The notes below the pieces were generated by a model, which was not told the origin of the DNA, ran no database searches, and saw only the letters and a list, made by a program, of their open reading frames with translations. A program made the translations under genes and the position numbers. A DNA stretch of 64,000 nucleotides, from the NCBI RefSeq assembly GCF_020523795.1, contig NZ_JAJALI010000001.1, positions 923,501 through 987,500 on the forward strand, read 5' to 3'. Shown here in pieces: positions 14,600 to 23,566 of this stretch. This stretch comes from Ancylobacter sp. Lp-2 (GTDB taxonomy: Bacteria; Pseudomonadota; Alphaproteobacteria; Rhizobiales; Xanthobacteraceae). The first letter of the stretch is position 1, and each line of letters begins with the position of its first letter.

Positions 14600-15600
14600 T
14601 CTCACTGGAGGCGCTCGATGTGCACCCGAAGCCCTCTTCTCATATAGCTACCTATTATCACTCCAACGCCGCCGGCCGCCCGGTGCCGTCTCGGGGGAGG
14701 GGGTCTATAAGCCTAGGCACCATCAGTGCACCTTGGGTCCCTCTCGTAACGAAGGGTATTGATTGGGTCCCTGCCTACCGCATCGATGTGTGGCTATGAC
14801 TTAAGGTGTTGGCGATGACGATGATCTGCCTAGGTATTATGTGTACACTTTGGGTACCTTCTCTATAGGCTGCCCATTGTCGCTACTTTCTTGCCGCCCA
14901 CCGAACGTGGTCACTGAGAGGCGCCTTCTCATATGGCTGGGTATTAGTCGGTCCCTGCTTGCCGCACCGATGCGCTGCGACGACCTGAGGTGTTGGCGCA
15001 GACGAAGCCTGATGAGCCTAGGCACTATCAGTACACCTTGGGCTCCCCTTCTCTTATGGCAGGGTATTGACGCTACCTCTCTATCGCCACCCAAAGCCGT
15101 CACTGGGGAGCGTCTTCTCATATGGCAGGGTATTAAATGGCTTCTGCTGCCGCTCGGATGCCTAGTGACGATCTTGGGTTACTGCGGCGGCGGTCTGAGA
15201 AATTAGGTGTTGTCAGTGGGCTTTGGGTAGCTTTCTACTATGGCTACCTATTATTGCAGCCGAATTGCCGTCGCCTCAGGAACTGACAAGGTGCCTTCGA
15301 GCGGTGTCACGTTATGGCGGTGATGGGAGGCTGTCGGGCTTAGGTGCTTCCAGTATATCTTTGGTCCTCTTCTTTGTATGAAGGGTATTGACGTTTCTCT
15401 TCTCTCGCTACCCGTTCATCTTGGAGGGGCTCGGGCGACTTACAGTGATGTTGGCGATGAGGGCTGTCTACCAGCCAACGGTTCTCGGTGTGCACCCGGG
15501 GCTTTTCTTTCAATACACTGCCTATTCCGTCGAGGGGGCTGAACTCGGTGTAGGCCGCCTGGGCCTCTCTCCCTTAAGGGAGGGTATTTCTCTGGTGCCG
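14600..15600. repeat. Array of diverged hairpin-containing repeats, non-coding
   Basis: About ten copies of a short core of the form TTGGG-N-CCTTCTC-TATGGC-GGGTATT occur at about 14633, 14736, 14858, 14924, 15045, 15112, 15229, 15366, 15500 and 15567. Many are preceded by TAGG(C/T)A/G-CAGT-CAC. Longer units start at 14714, 14831, 15019, 15204 and 15341; the units from 14831 and 15019 are about 188 bases apart and each hold two cores. Several cores can fold, for example GTAGC...GCTAC near 15229-15249 and CTCCCTTAAGGGAG near 15568-15583, and the stem bases differ between copies. No open frame spans them. It is neither a CRISPR array nor a simple tandem repeat. Confidence 0.7.
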
Positions 15601-15617
15601 CAGTAATTGACGTTGCC

Positions 15618-15631
15618 TGACGTTGCCCCCT
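15618..15631 (+). repeat. IS3 left terminal inverted repeat
   Basis: TGACGTTGCCCCCT, matching the inverse of the right end at 16801-16814. Imperfect similarity runs about 30 bases further in. A direct copy of its first ten bases lies immediately outside. Confidence 0.75.
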
Positions 15632-15643
15632 ATTTGCCCTCGT

Positions 15644-16465
15644 TCATAACTGGACTCTGTTCTCGATGTGGTCCGTTCTGGACCGGGTTGCAAACTCGTT
15701 GGGGGTGAGGCCGCCAAGGCTCGTGTGCGGCCGGTGGGCATTGTAGTCCATCCTCCATTCTTCGATCAGCCTGCGAGCGGTCGGCAGGTTACGGAACATG
15801 TGCTCGTTGAGACATTCGTCCCGGAAGCGACCATTCAGGCTCTCGACGAACCCGTTCTGCATCGGCTTGCCTGGCGCAATGTAGTGCCACTCGACCTGGC
15901 TATCCTCCTGCCATTGCAGGATTGCCCGCGATGTCAGCTCGGTGCCGTTGTCGCTGACGACCATGAGCGGCCGGCCGCGAAGGGCGATGAGGGCATCGAG
16001 TTCGCGGGCGACCCGCTGGCCGGAGAGCGAGGTGTCGACGACAAGCGCCAGGCATTCGCGGGTGAAGTCGTCGACCACGACCAGCACACGAAAGCGCCGT
16101 CCATCGACCAACTGGTCGGCGATGAAGTCGAGGCTCCAGCGCTGGTTCGGCCCCTGTGGCAGGGCCATCGGCGCCCGCGTTCCGAGCGCGCGCTTGCGCC
16201 CGCCACGCCGTCGCACCGTCAGTCGCTCTTCACGATAGAGCCGGAACAGCTTCTTATGGTTCAGCTCGACGCCGTCCCGCCGCAGCAGGATGTGCAGGCG
16301 CCTGTAGCCGAACCGCCGCCGTTGACCCGCCAAGGTCTTCAGGCGCGCCCGGATCATCACGTCGTCGGAGCGGCGCGAGGCATAGCGATAGGTCTTCGGG
16401 TCAAGCCCGATCAGGCCGCACGCCCGACGCTGCGAGTAGCTCTTCTCTTCGATGGCCCAGGTCAC
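15644..16465 (-). CDS. IS3-family transposase OrfB (DDE integrase domain)
   Basis: 273 aa as an independent frame. An HTH_21 region ([18 protein letters not shown]) is followed by the rve core with the DDE triad: Asp in WSLDFIAD, Asp in VVSDNGTE, and Glu in [29 protein letters not shown] near the end is diagnostic of this IS group. It is normally made as a fusion OrfAB by a programmed -1 frameshift in the OrfA/OrfB junction (about 16465-16500). It appears intact. Confidence 0.9.
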   Translation of the reverse strand: MTWAIEEKSYSQRRACGLIGLDPKTYRYASRRSDDVMIRARLKTLAGQRRRFGYRRLHILLRRDGVELNHKKLFRLYREERLTVRRRGGRKRALGTRAPMALPQGPNQRWSLDFIADQLVDGRRFRVLVVVDDFTRECLALVVDTSLSGQRVARELDALIALRGRPLMVVSDNGTELTSRAILQWQEDSQVEWHYIAPGKPMQNGFVESLNGRFRDECLNEHMFRNLPTARRLIEEWRMDYNAHRPHTSLGGLTPNEFATRSRTDHIENRVQL

Positions 16466-16488
16466 GAACGCTCTCCGCGATCCGGGCT

Positions 16489-16755
16489 TCAGAAGTTTTT
16501 TCCAAGCGCCTCGCGCAACGTCGCGACGTCGAGCATCGACTCCGCCAGCAACTTCTTGAGCTTCCGGTTCTCGTCATCCAGAGCCTTCAGCCGACGCGCG
16601 TCCGATACCTCCATCCCGCCATAGCGATTGCGCCAATTGTAGAGGGTCGCATCGCTGATCCCGTACTTGCGGCAGAGATCCGCAACCGCGACCCCGGCCT
16701 GATGCTCCTTCAGGACCGCGATGATCTGCTCTTCGCTAAACCGGCTCTTCTTCAT
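16489..16755 (-). CDS. IS3-family transposase OrfA
   Basis: 88 aa. [20 protein letters not shown] and [18 protein letters not shown], then a leucine-zipper-like segment ([18 protein letters not shown]). It binds the IS ends. A GGAGACGGAG box precedes the ATG. It is followed by OrfB on the same strand. Confidence 0.9.
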   Translation of the reverse strand: MKKSRFSEEQIIAVLKEHQAGVAVADLCRKYGISDATLYNWRNRYGGMEVSDARRLKALDDENRKLKKLLAESMLDVATLREALGKNF

Positions 16756-16800
16756 CTCCGTCTCCTTCCGACGGAGTCCAATTCAAACCGAGGGCGCTTC

Positions 16801-16814
16801 AGGGGGCAACGTCA
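16801..16814 (-). repeat. IS3 right terminal inverted repeat
   Basis: Inverse of TGACGTTGCCCCCT, ending at 16814. It lies just upstream of OrfA, where the IS promoter is expected. Confidence 0.75.
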
Positions 16815-16966
16815 ACCGAACCCCTCGTACCGGTTCTACATGTAGATGTGTCGTAAAGGTCCGTGGCGGCGCGAACGACCAGTTGGGTTGCCAGAATGCG
16901 GACGCCCCAATGTCCGCGGTGGGTCAGATTCAGAAGGGGCCGAGCGCAGACGGACGCTGCCGTCTG

Positions 16967-17971
16967 CTACATCTTGGAGCGGAACTCCCGCGGTGCGCGG
17001 CCAGTCACCTTTCGAAAGGCGCGGGCGAAATTGGCGGGAGAGGAATATCCCAGCTCTGCCGAAACACGGGTGACCGAGCCATCCGTGTGCCGCAGCAATT
17101 CGGTGGCTCGCTGGATCCTTGCCGCGTTTGCCAGGCCTCGAAAATCGGTGCCAGCCCGATTCAGCTCGCGTTGCAGCGTGCGGACGCTGGTGTCCATCGA
17201 TTGCGCGGCGCTTTCGATGGACACGCTGCCGGTGAGAACCTGGGCGCGGATCTGCTCTACGACGACATCGAGCAGAGCCCGTGGAGCACCGGCTCCCCGG
17301 TCTCGCGCCACATCCTCGATGGTGACGCTCGGCCGCGAAGTACGCCTAGATACAGCGGATAAAAGATGGCGCTCCATGACGACGGTCACCGCCGGCGCAT
17401 TGAAAATGACCGGGCACTGGAACACATCTTCGAACAGCGCTGGCTGGCTCGGCTCGTCGATATCGAGTTCAACGCGCAGCGGATGCCAGTCGACAGGCAA
17501 ATAAGCCCTGAAGACACTCAGCAGCACCCCAGCCGCGGCGCTGGCAACGATGTCGTAGCCGGCGCGGCCGGCCAGGGCAAAGCCGTAGCTGAATCGCGCC
17601 TCGTCGCCATCGATCGCGACCGACATCCTGTCATCCGTGCAGTGATAACGCAGCGCCGCTATGGCGTGCTTGAGGGATTGGCCGAGGGTGTCGGCTCCGA
17701 GGATATAGCGCCCAAAAGTGCCATAATTGGCAACGTCCATCACCGGAGCCATCAGAATCCCGAGGTTGTGCTCGCCCGCCGCTCTCGCCGCGGCATCCAC
17801 GAAAGCAAGCACCGCCGCGTGCGGAATGAAGCAATTCCCGTCCTCGATCAGTTCGAGGTCGAACCCTGCCGCGCGATTGGCCTGCAGAAGCGCCCTTTCC
17901 CCGATCTCTTGCCGCAGGAAAGCCGGCAGGCCGTGAAGTATGCGGTTCGAGATAACCGGTATCTCAGCCAT
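16967..17971 (-). CDS. AraC-family transcriptional regulator (PF12625-type)
   Basis: 334 aa. An N-terminal arabinose-binding-like regulatory half (about 1-200, HCTDDRMSVAIDGDEARFSYGFAL) and a C-terminal pair of HTH motifs: SIESAAQSMDTSVRTLQREL and VTRVSAELGYSSPANFARAF, ending FRKVTGRAPREFR, as in the family. Ligand unknown. The gene is divergent from the small secreted protein at 18294; the intergenic region holds the palindrome TTGGCTATAGCCAA. Confidence 0.9.
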   Translation of the reverse strand: MAEIPVISNRILHGLPAFLRQEIGERALLQANRAAGFDLELIEDGNCFIPHAAVLAFVDAAARAAGEHNLGILMAPVMDVANYGTFGRYILGADTLGQSLKHAIAALRYHCTDDRMSVAIDGDEARFSYGFALAGRAGYDIVASAAAGVLLSVFRAYLPVDWHPLRVELDIDEPSQPALFEDVFQCPVIFNAPAVTVVMERHLLSAVSRRTSRPSVTIEDVARDRGAGAPRALLDVVVEQIRAQVLTGSVSIESAAQSMDTSVRTLQRELNRAGTDFRGLANAARIQRATELLRHTDGSVTRVSAELGYSSPANFARAFRKVTGRAPREFRSKM

Positions 17972-18293
17972 GCGCGGGATGCTCCGAGGATACCGCCATG
18001 ATGGCGCAAAATGAGTGGTTTTGAAATCCGATTGCTGCTCTCTGCCTCCACATAAGTGTGTCGGGCCGATGGGGAAATCTATCTGCGGCCGTCAGCATGT
18101 CTTTGGCTATAGCCAAGGAAATTTGTCGACCGTGAGCGCGAGGAAATTGCCCATGCCAACCAATGGCCCTCTTGCTACGTCCCGGCCGACTAGGAGGCGC
18201 GTGAATGCCATCGCCGCACCGCCGAGGTCGTGGGCGGCACTTGCCCTCGTCGCAACCTTGTTGTGGCCGGGGGGCGCAGGCGGAGGATTCGTC
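17972..18293. promoter_or_regulatory. Divergent intergenic region with palindrome
   Basis: 322 bases between the AraC gene and the secreted-protein gene. TTGGCTATAGCCAA at 18103-18116 is a perfect 14-bp palindrome, a candidate regulator site. No gene seen; the longer plus-strand frame across it lacks a signal start and is weaker than the GTG at 18294. Confidence 0.4.
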
Positions 18294-18650
18294 GTGCTAA
18301 ACATATTCAAGCTAACGATCCTGTCTGCAGTGCTAGCTGTCCCAATGCTCTCGAGTACGCCGGCCCAGGCCTATCGGTCTGGCGGGGCGGCCTGTGGACC
18401 GCGAGGCTGCGCGGCGGGCGCGGTCAGGCCAGGCTATGGAGCCCCAGGGTACCGTCCGCGCGGGGTAGTGGTCGTAAATCCTCATCGCTACTGGCGCCCG
18501 GGAGGCGCCATCGCGGCCGGCGCGGCCATGGGATTTATTGCCGGTGCTGCAGCCGTTTCGATTGCCGGCACTCCGCCCAAGCCTGGGTACTGCTGGTATT
18601 ATACGACCCCCGCTCGAACTCAGGGCTTCTGGGACGTCTGCCCGCGATAG
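18294..18650 (+). CDS. Small secreted protein, Gly/Arg/Tyr-rich
   Basis: 118 aa from GTG at 18294, with GGAGG at 18282-18286, the best start. An N-terminal signal peptide (MLNIFKLTILSAVLAV...PAQA) is followed by a Gly-rich part (CGPRGCAAGAVRPGYGAPGYRPRG), a hydrophobic Ala/Gly segment (AIAAGAAMGFIAGAAAVSIAG) and PGYCWYYTTPARTQGFWDVCPR, with Cys that may pair. It resembles exported rhizobial and related proteins of unknown role. Confidence 0.7.
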   Translation: MLNIFKLTILSAVLAVPMLSSTPAQAYRSGGAACGPRGCAAGAVRPGYGAPGYRPRGVVVVNPHRYWRPGGAIAAGAAMGFIAGAAAVSIAGTPPKPGYCWYYTTPARTQGFWDVCPR

Positions 18651-18886
18651 TTATCTATCGGCCGATGAGAATAGGCGGAGAGATGATGAAGAAGGAGGCC
18701 GACGGCTCGCTGTACTTTCGGGCGAAGGGAGATGGCAGCCGCCGGCATCAATGTGGCGCAATAACTATCCCCGGCCATGCTGATGCGCGGTGCCGGATCG
18801 CCATTCGGTTCTCAGGCTGACCGGTCTTTGTACCAGACCTTCGAGCCGCGACTACCAAGGCTAAAGAACCAAAGAGAGGACGACCT

Positions 18887-20512
18887 ATGAGACCGATCCA
18901 CAGCAGGCTCTGCGGAGTGACGATGGTCTTCGCGGCATCGACTTTCCTCGCCGGCACGATTGGAGCAGGCGCCCAAACGGCGACCCCACCTGCATCGATC
19001 CTGACACCGGACAAAGTCGAGACGCGCATCGGCACACTCGACTTCAAGGACGGCATGCCGAGCAAGGAAACCATCGCCAAGGTCTATGACAATCTGGACT
19101 TCACGCACGCCTTCGAGGCGTTCGTGAACACTTTCCAGGGGGTCAGCATAGCGGCCCTTCACAAGGGATTTCAGAACGCCGGGGTGAAGGACAATGAAGT
19201 CCTCATCTTTTCCGATCTGATGGATGCCAAGTCGCTGTTCCTGACGGCCAACGCGGACACGATCTACAGCCTGGGAATGCTCGACCTCACCAGGGGACCC
19301 ATGGTGCTGGAGGTAGGTCCCGATATGTTGGGCGCTATCGACGACCAATGGTTCCGCTGGGTTATTGATTTGGGCGCGCCCGGGGCTGATCGCGGCGAAG
19401 GAGGAAAGTATCTCATCCTGCCGCCCGGCTACGAGGGTAACGTGCCCGAGGGTGGCTACTTTGTGGCCCGTGCCCGCACCAACTTCGTTATCTGGTTCGC
19501 TCGCGCGTTCATGGAGAACAACGACCCCAAGCCGGTCGTCGAAAAGATAAAGAAAACACTGAAGGTCTATCCGTACCAAGCCGGCGGCTACGGCACCCCC
19601 GTTGCCGAATTCCTTGCCGGTAAAACCAAGCTCGGGCCGATCACCCCGCCGCCGCCGACTGTGTTCCACGAAGGCACCGGTAAGGTGATGAACACGATTC
19701 CGCCCAACGACTATTCCTATTACGAGTGGCTCAACGAGGTCGTGCAGCAGGAGCCTGCAACGGCGCTCGACCCCGAGTTGATGGGCCCGATCGCCGCCAT
19801 CGGCATCGTGAAAGGCAAACCCTTCGCGCCGGATGCGCGGATGAAGAAGATCCTCACCGAAGCCGTGGCACTCGCCAATGCCACGTCACGCACCCTGTTC
19901 ATGGCGCCTCGCGCGGCGGACTGGTATTACTACCCCGGTTCGAATTGGGTGAACCAGCTGTTTGTCAGCGGCTACGAGTTCGAGACGCCGATTCCGGAAA
20001 TTACGCCTGAGGGCGTCAAGCCCTTCCCGGCCACCGGCTACCGCTTGCTGGACTCGCGAACCTCCTTCTTCTACGGCGTCACCGGCATCACGCCTGGCAT
20101 GGCCATGCGCGTGCCCGGCATTGGCTCGCAATATCTGTGGACGATAGTGGATGCGGACAAGCAGCCTTTTGACGGCGCCAAGACCTACAAGGTGAGCCTG
20201 CCGAAGGACATTCCGTACGCGAACTTCTGGTCCTTCATTCTCTATGACAATCAGACGCGCTCGATGCTCGATACCCCCCAGCGCTACCCGCGCGCAGGCA
20301 GCCAGAGCTATCCTTCACCCGCGGCCGAGGCAGCCGCCGACGGCACGACGACGGTCTGGTTCTCACCGACCCAACCCGCGGGCGTGAAGCGGGGCAACTG
20401 GATCCAGACCATGCCCGGCAAAGGTTTTATCCCGTGCCTGCGTCTTTACGGCCCGCTCGAACCATTCTTCACGAAGGCGTGGAGGCCAAGCGAGGTCGAA
20501 CTGGTGAAGTGA
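18887..20512 (+). CDS. DUF1254/DUF1214 domain exported protein
   Basis: 541 aa. Signal peptide (about 1-28, VFAASTFLAGTIGAGAQ), then DUF1254 (about 60-200; NADTIYSLGMLDLTRGPMVLEVG is typical) and DUF1214 in the C-terminal third (ANFWSFILYDNQTRSMLDTPQRYPRAGSQS). Such proteins are periplasmic or secreted with no firmly assigned enzyme role. The length fits two-domain family members. GAGAGGAC precedes the ATG. Confidence 0.85.
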   Translation: MRPIHSRLCGVTMVFAASTFLAGTIGAGAQTATPPASILTPDKVETRIGTLDFKDGMPSKETIAKVYDNLDFTHAFEAFVNTFQGVSIAALHKGFQNAGVKDNEVLIFSDLMDAKSLFLTANADTIYSLGMLDLTRGPMVLEVGPDMLGAIDDQWFRWVIDLGAPGADRGEGGKYLILPPGYEGNVPEGGYFVARARTNFVIWFARAFMENNDPKPVVEKIKKTLKVYPYQAGGYGTPVAEFLAGKTKLGPITPPPPTVFHEGTGKVMNTIPPNDYSYYEWLNEVVQQEPATALDPELMGPIAAIGIVKGKPFAPDARMKKILTEAVALANATSRTLFMAPRAADWYYYPGSNWVNQLFVSGYEFETPIPEITPEGVKPFPATGYRLLDSRTSFFYGVTGITPGMAMRVPGIGSQYLWTIVDADKQPFDGAKTYKVSLPKDIPYANFWSFILYDNQTRSMLDTPQRYPRAGSQSYPSPAAEAAADGTTTVWFSPTQPAGVKRGNWIQTMPGKGFIPCLRLYGPLEPFFTKAWRPSEVELVK

Positions 20513-20589
20513 CGGGACACCTGTCCACGTCAGCCCGATCTCCAGTCGAGAGCTGAAGGACACCTGCCGCAATGGTGAAGGGGGAGGTC
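20513..20589. other. Gap after DUF1254 gene, short hairpin
   Basis: A weak hairpin (GGGACA...TGTCC) lies just after the stop and may end the transcript. No gene. Confidence 0.3.
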
Positions 20590-21075
20590 AGGCTGAGTGC
20601 TTGACCATCCTGTTCTTTGTCGCCCGCTTTCTCGGCCATCCCTGAGAGCCTCCTGAGCAGAATATGCCCATGGCAGCAGCATCATCGATGCGGCCGTTGG
20701 GATGGGGCTGCCTACGATCCTGGTCATGATGTCGGCGAGGTACACCCGGCAGTCGAGCGGCTCGTTGCGCACGCTGGGATCTGGCACCGTGAGAGCAGCC
20801 CATGCTTGAGCGTGTCGACACTGACGATATGCACAGGCGCCAGGTTGGCGATGCGCAGCTTGGGCGGGCGCTTCGGCCAGGGCGGCACGCCGGGACTGCC
20901 GCGGCCCTTGATAGCCCAGACGCGCTGGTTAAGCCGCTCGGCCGAGAACTTCATCACCATGTCGGTGCGATGCCCGCCGGAATCGATGGCCACGGCGAGC
21001 ACCGGCAGATCCGGGATGGCCCGCGGATGGCGGAAGCGGCGCAGCAGCAGCCGGTCGAGCGCCTCCCATACACAA
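20590..21075 (-). pseudogene. Phage terminase large subunit (GpA) remnant
   Basis: Minus-strand pieces in two frames match different parts of a GpA-type terminase. The first is EALDRLLLRRFRHP, then VAIDSGGHRTD, RLNQRVWAIKGRG and GVPPWPKRPP...IVSVDTLK (about 20780-21075). The second, the usual C-terminal RNEPLDCRVY, continues to a degraded end (about 20590-20780). Roughly 200 central residues are missing and the frame changes at the joint near 20780. Conserved pieces are too many for chance, so this is a decayed prophage gene. Confidence 0.75.
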
Positions 21076-21132
21076 AGGCGCGGGGGACAAAGGCGCAGAG
21101 GCAGGCTGAAGTCCGGCCAAACGAGGCAAGCA

Positions 21133-22104
21133 TCAGCTGCGAAGGAACGCGAGCAGGTCGGTGTTCAAGCGGTCCTTGTCGACGTGCAGCAATCCATGGG
21201 AGCCGCCCTCGTAGACGACGAGCTTGGCATGAGGAATTAGTCCGGCGGTCAATCGCGCGGAGATCTCGAGCGGGACGATCTGATCGTCGCTGCCGTGGAC
21301 CACCAGCGTGGGCACGGTGATCTTCTTCAGGTCATCGCGGAAATCGGTTTCCGAAAAGGCGCCGAGTGCATGATAGGCGGCAAGAAAACCGGTCGCCTGT
21401 CCCTGCCGCCAGTAGCTCTCCCGCAGGCCTTCCGAGACATGCGCCCCCGGCCGGTTAAAGCTGTAATACGGTAGGGTGACGTCGAGATTCCACTGTGACC
21501 GGTTGGCTTGCACGGCGGCGCGGAAGGTATCGAACAGCTCCTTCGGCGCACCGGTCGGGTTGGTCGCGGTCTTGAGCAGGAAAGGCGTCACGGAGGAGAC
21601 GAAGGCGACCTTGGAGACGCGGCTCTGGCCGTAACGCGCGATGTAGCGCGCGACCTCGCCACCGCCCATCGAATGGCCCACGAAGGCAGCCTCGCGCAGA
21701 TCCAGCGCCTCGACAAGTTGCGCCAGGTCGTCGGCGAAGGTGTCATAGTCGTAGCCGCCGGACGGCTGGCTCGACCGTCCAAAACCCCGACGGTCATGGG
21801 CGATGACGCGATAGCCGTTTTGCAGCAGGAAGAACATCTGGTCCTCCCAGGCGTCGGACGAGAGCGGATAGCCATGGCTGAACACCACGGCTGGCCCGCT
21901 GCCCCAGTCCTTGAAGTAGAGGCTGGTGCCATCTTTCGTGACGAGGCGATCGCCGCTCGTCTTGCCGGCATGGGCCGACACACCTGACTTTGCACCGACC
22001 GCGCCCGTGCCGGCCGCCGCAGCCGCCAGCCCGACGCCGGCGATGGCAGCCCCTTTCAGCAGGTTGCGCCGGGAAGCGCTGTCGGATGTTGAGATCGTAG
22101 ACAT
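21133..22104 (-). CDS. Alpha/beta hydrolase, Tat-exported, non-heme chloroperoxidase-like
   Basis: 323 aa. A Tat signal (SRRNLLKGAAIAGVGLAAAAAG) precedes an alpha/beta hydrolase fold: oxyanion FSHGYPLSSDAW, nucleophile Ser in VGHSMGG, acid Asp in VHGSDDQIVP, His in YEGGSHGL. Sequence features resemble bacterial non-heme chloroperoxidases/esterases, which often lack true haloperoxidase function in vivo. Export to the periplasm is predicted. The same-strand GST gene upstream is about 95 bases away. Confidence 0.85.
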   Translation of the reverse strand: MSTISTSDSASRRNLLKGAAIAGVGLAAAAAGTGAVGAKSGVSAHAGKTSGDRLVTKDGTSLYFKDWGSGPAVVFSHGYPLSSDAWEDQMFFLLQNGYRVIAHDRRGFGRSSQPSGGYDYDTFADDLAQLVEALDLREAAFVGHSMGGGEVARYIARYGQSRVSKVAFVSSVTPFLLKTATNPTGAPKELFDTFRAAVQANRSQWNLDVTLPYYSFNRPGAHVSEGLRESYWRQGQATGFLAAYHALGAFSETDFRDDLKKITVPTLVVHGSDDQIVPLEISARLTAGLIPHAKLVVYEGGSHGLLHVDKDRLNTDLLAFLRS

Positions 22105-22198
22105 GAGGGAACTCCGCGAGAAATGAGCCGCGTGGGCTGCATGTGAATGGCAAATGCGAGTGAGAGCGGCTGCGTTCGAACCGCTGCTGCGCGATGGA

Positions 22199-22885
22199 TC
22201 AGAAGCCCAGGCGGCGCAGATCCTCCGCGACGAACATCTGGCCGCTGCGGTTCTTGACGCTTGGGAGCTCGGAGACCTTTGCTCGCCACGCCTTCAGCGC
22301 CGAATAGTCTTCAGGAATGGCTATGCCGGCAGCATCGGCAAACATCAGTCCGGCAAATACGGTGATATCGGCCATCGAGAACGCATCGCCGGCGACAAAC
22401 GGATCGTCCCGCAGCACCGTGTCGAAGTACTTCGCGCCCGCTAGTGCCTTGTCACGCTGACGGTTGCCCCAGTCCTGGCGACCGGCCCACTCCGGGCTCT
22501 TGAACGCCTGCAGCTCAGCACCGAGACCGGGCGTCGCGTAATGGAAGTAGTTGCCGACCGCATCGAGCAGCTCGGATTCAGCCCGCTTCTGCATCATGTG
22601 GATGACGGCTTTTTCCTTCGGCGTCTTGCCGGTGAGGCGCGGATCGCCGTCGAGATTATCAAGATATTCGGTGATGGCCGTGGCTTCGCTGATGTAGGTG
22701 CCGTCCTCGAGCTGGAGGACCGGCAGCACGCCCGACGGGTTCTTCTGGAGGAAGTCGGGTTGCTTGTGTTCAGCCGCGATGAGGTCGACCGAGACGAACT
22801 CGATCTGCGGTTCGAGTCCCTTCTCGGCAAGCACGATGCGGATGCGGGCGGGATTGGGAAAGCCGGGACGATCGAAGATCTTCAT
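22199..22885 (-). CDS. Glutathione S-transferase
   Basis: 228 aa. An N-terminal thioredoxin-like domain (MKIFDRPGFPNPARIRIVLAEKGL, then NPSGVLPVLQLEDGTYISEATAITEYLD, where the SEA-type glutathione contact is seen) and a helical C-terminal domain (GDAFSMADITVFAGL). The start at 22885 has GAGGA upstream; the ATG four codons before overlaps this box. It detoxifies electrophiles by glutathione conjugation. Divergent from the TetR gene, with two palindromes between, so almost certainly controlled by it. Confidence 0.9.
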   Translation of the reverse strand: MKIFDRPGFPNPARIRIVLAEKGLEPQIEFVSVDLIAAEHKQPDFLQKNPSGVLPVLQLEDGTYISEATAITEYLDNLDGDPRLTGKTPKEKAVIHMMQKRAESELLDAVGNYFHYATPGLGAELQAFKSPEWAGRQDWGNRQRDKALAGAKYFDTVLRDDPFVAGDAFSMADITVFAGLMFADAAGIAIPEDYSALKAWRAKVSELPSVKNRSGQMFVAEDLRRLGF

Positions 22886-22900
22886 GAGAGTCCTCATTTG

Positions 22901-22920
22901 TCTATCTATCGATAGATAGA
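22901..22920. promoter_or_regulatory. Perfect palindromic operator, TetR site 1
   Basis: TCTATCTATCGATAGATAGA, a perfect 20-bp palindrome 16 bases upstream of the GST start. Shares its half-site CTATCTATC with the second site at 22963. Confidence 0.75.
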
Positions 22921-22962
22921 ATGCGAAGGCTGTCTATCCCTTCCCTTTGCCGGCGTCAACGA

Positions 22963-22980
22963 CTATCTATCGAGTGATAG
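22963..22980. promoter_or_regulatory. Imperfect palindromic operator, TetR site 2
   Basis: CTATCTATCGAGTGATAG, two bases different from the core of site 1, just before the TetR ATG at 22991. Fits autorepression. Confidence 0.65.
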
Positions 22981-22990
22981 GTGAAGATCG

Positions 22991-23566
22991 ATGATGACCA
23001 AAACCAAGACGGACGTGCGCGAGGCACTCATGACCGCCGCAAAAGCGACGGTACAGGCGCATGGCTATAATGCACTGAGCTTTCGCGAGCTCGCGAAGGA
23101 GGTCGGGATCAAGAGTGCCAGCGTGCACTATCATTTCCCCACCAAGGGCGATCTCGGCGCTGCGTTGGCGCATCGCTATACGGAGGAGGGGGCAGCCAGT
23201 CTTGCCGAGCTCCTGGCCACCTCCAACGACGCGACCTGGTGCCTAGACAAGTACATAGCGATCTTTCGCTCGGCCTTGGCCAACGACAATCGCATGTGTC
23301 TGTGCGGGATCATGAGCGCGGAACTCGACGATCTGCCCAATGAGGTCAGGATCGAGGTCGATAAGTTCGCCGAGATGAACGTCGGATGGCTCATGAAGGT
23401 GCTGTCGCGGGGAACGCCCTCCGCCGACGAGCAGGACCTGCAAGACCGGGCGATGGCGATCTTTGCCGCCATCGAGGGAGCCCAACTGGTCGCGCGCGGA
23501 TGCCAGGACATCGGCATCTACGATCGAACAATCCGAGCTTATCGTAAAACGGGTCTCGTGCCGTAG
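22991..23566 (+). CDS. TetR-family transcriptional regulator
   Basis: 191 aa. The N-terminal HTH is clear (FRELAKEVGIKSASVHYHFPTKGDLGAAL, typical of the family), then a helical ligand domain with AIFRSALANDNRMCLCGIMSAEL and a C-terminal helix set. It has the Cys pair CLC, possibly ligand or redox sensing. Divergent from the GST gene; the two operators suggest it represses GST and itself. The start is one of two adjacent ATGs. Confidence 0.88.
   Translation: MMTKTKTDVREALMTAAKATVQAHGYNALSFRELAKEVGIKSASVHYHFPTKGDLGAALAHRYTEEGAASLAELLATSNDATWCLDKYIAIFRSALANDNRMCLCGIMSAELDDLPNEVRIEVDKFAEMNVGWLMKVLSRGTPSADEQDLQDRAMAIFAAIEGAQLVARGCQDIGIYDRTIRAYRKTGLVP

Larger units (their letters stand above)
15618..16814 (-). 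mobile_element. IS3-family insertion sequence, IS407-like
   Basis: About 1197 bp with two transposase frames on the minus strand. The left end reads TGACGTTGCCCCCT from 15618, the right end its inverse ending at 16814, and similarity continues inward (GCCCTCG, then TGGACTC). The ends are TG...CA, as usual for the family. No clear short direct repeat flanks it. The left end also shows TGACGTTGCC duplicated directly outside (15608-15617). Confidence 0.85.

Noticed and set aside
14841..15206. Open frames of about 120 aa within the array
   Set aside because: They follow the repeat pattern, have no ribosome binding site or conserved motif, and do not span the whole array.
14600..15600. CRISPR array
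   Set aside because: Repeats vary in sequence and spacing, no constant direct repeat and no spacers of equal size, and no cas gene is near.
18666..18820. Small plus-strand frame after the secreted protein
   Set aside because: A GGAG precedes an internal ATGATG, but the peptide of about 45 residues shows no motif and I could not support it further.
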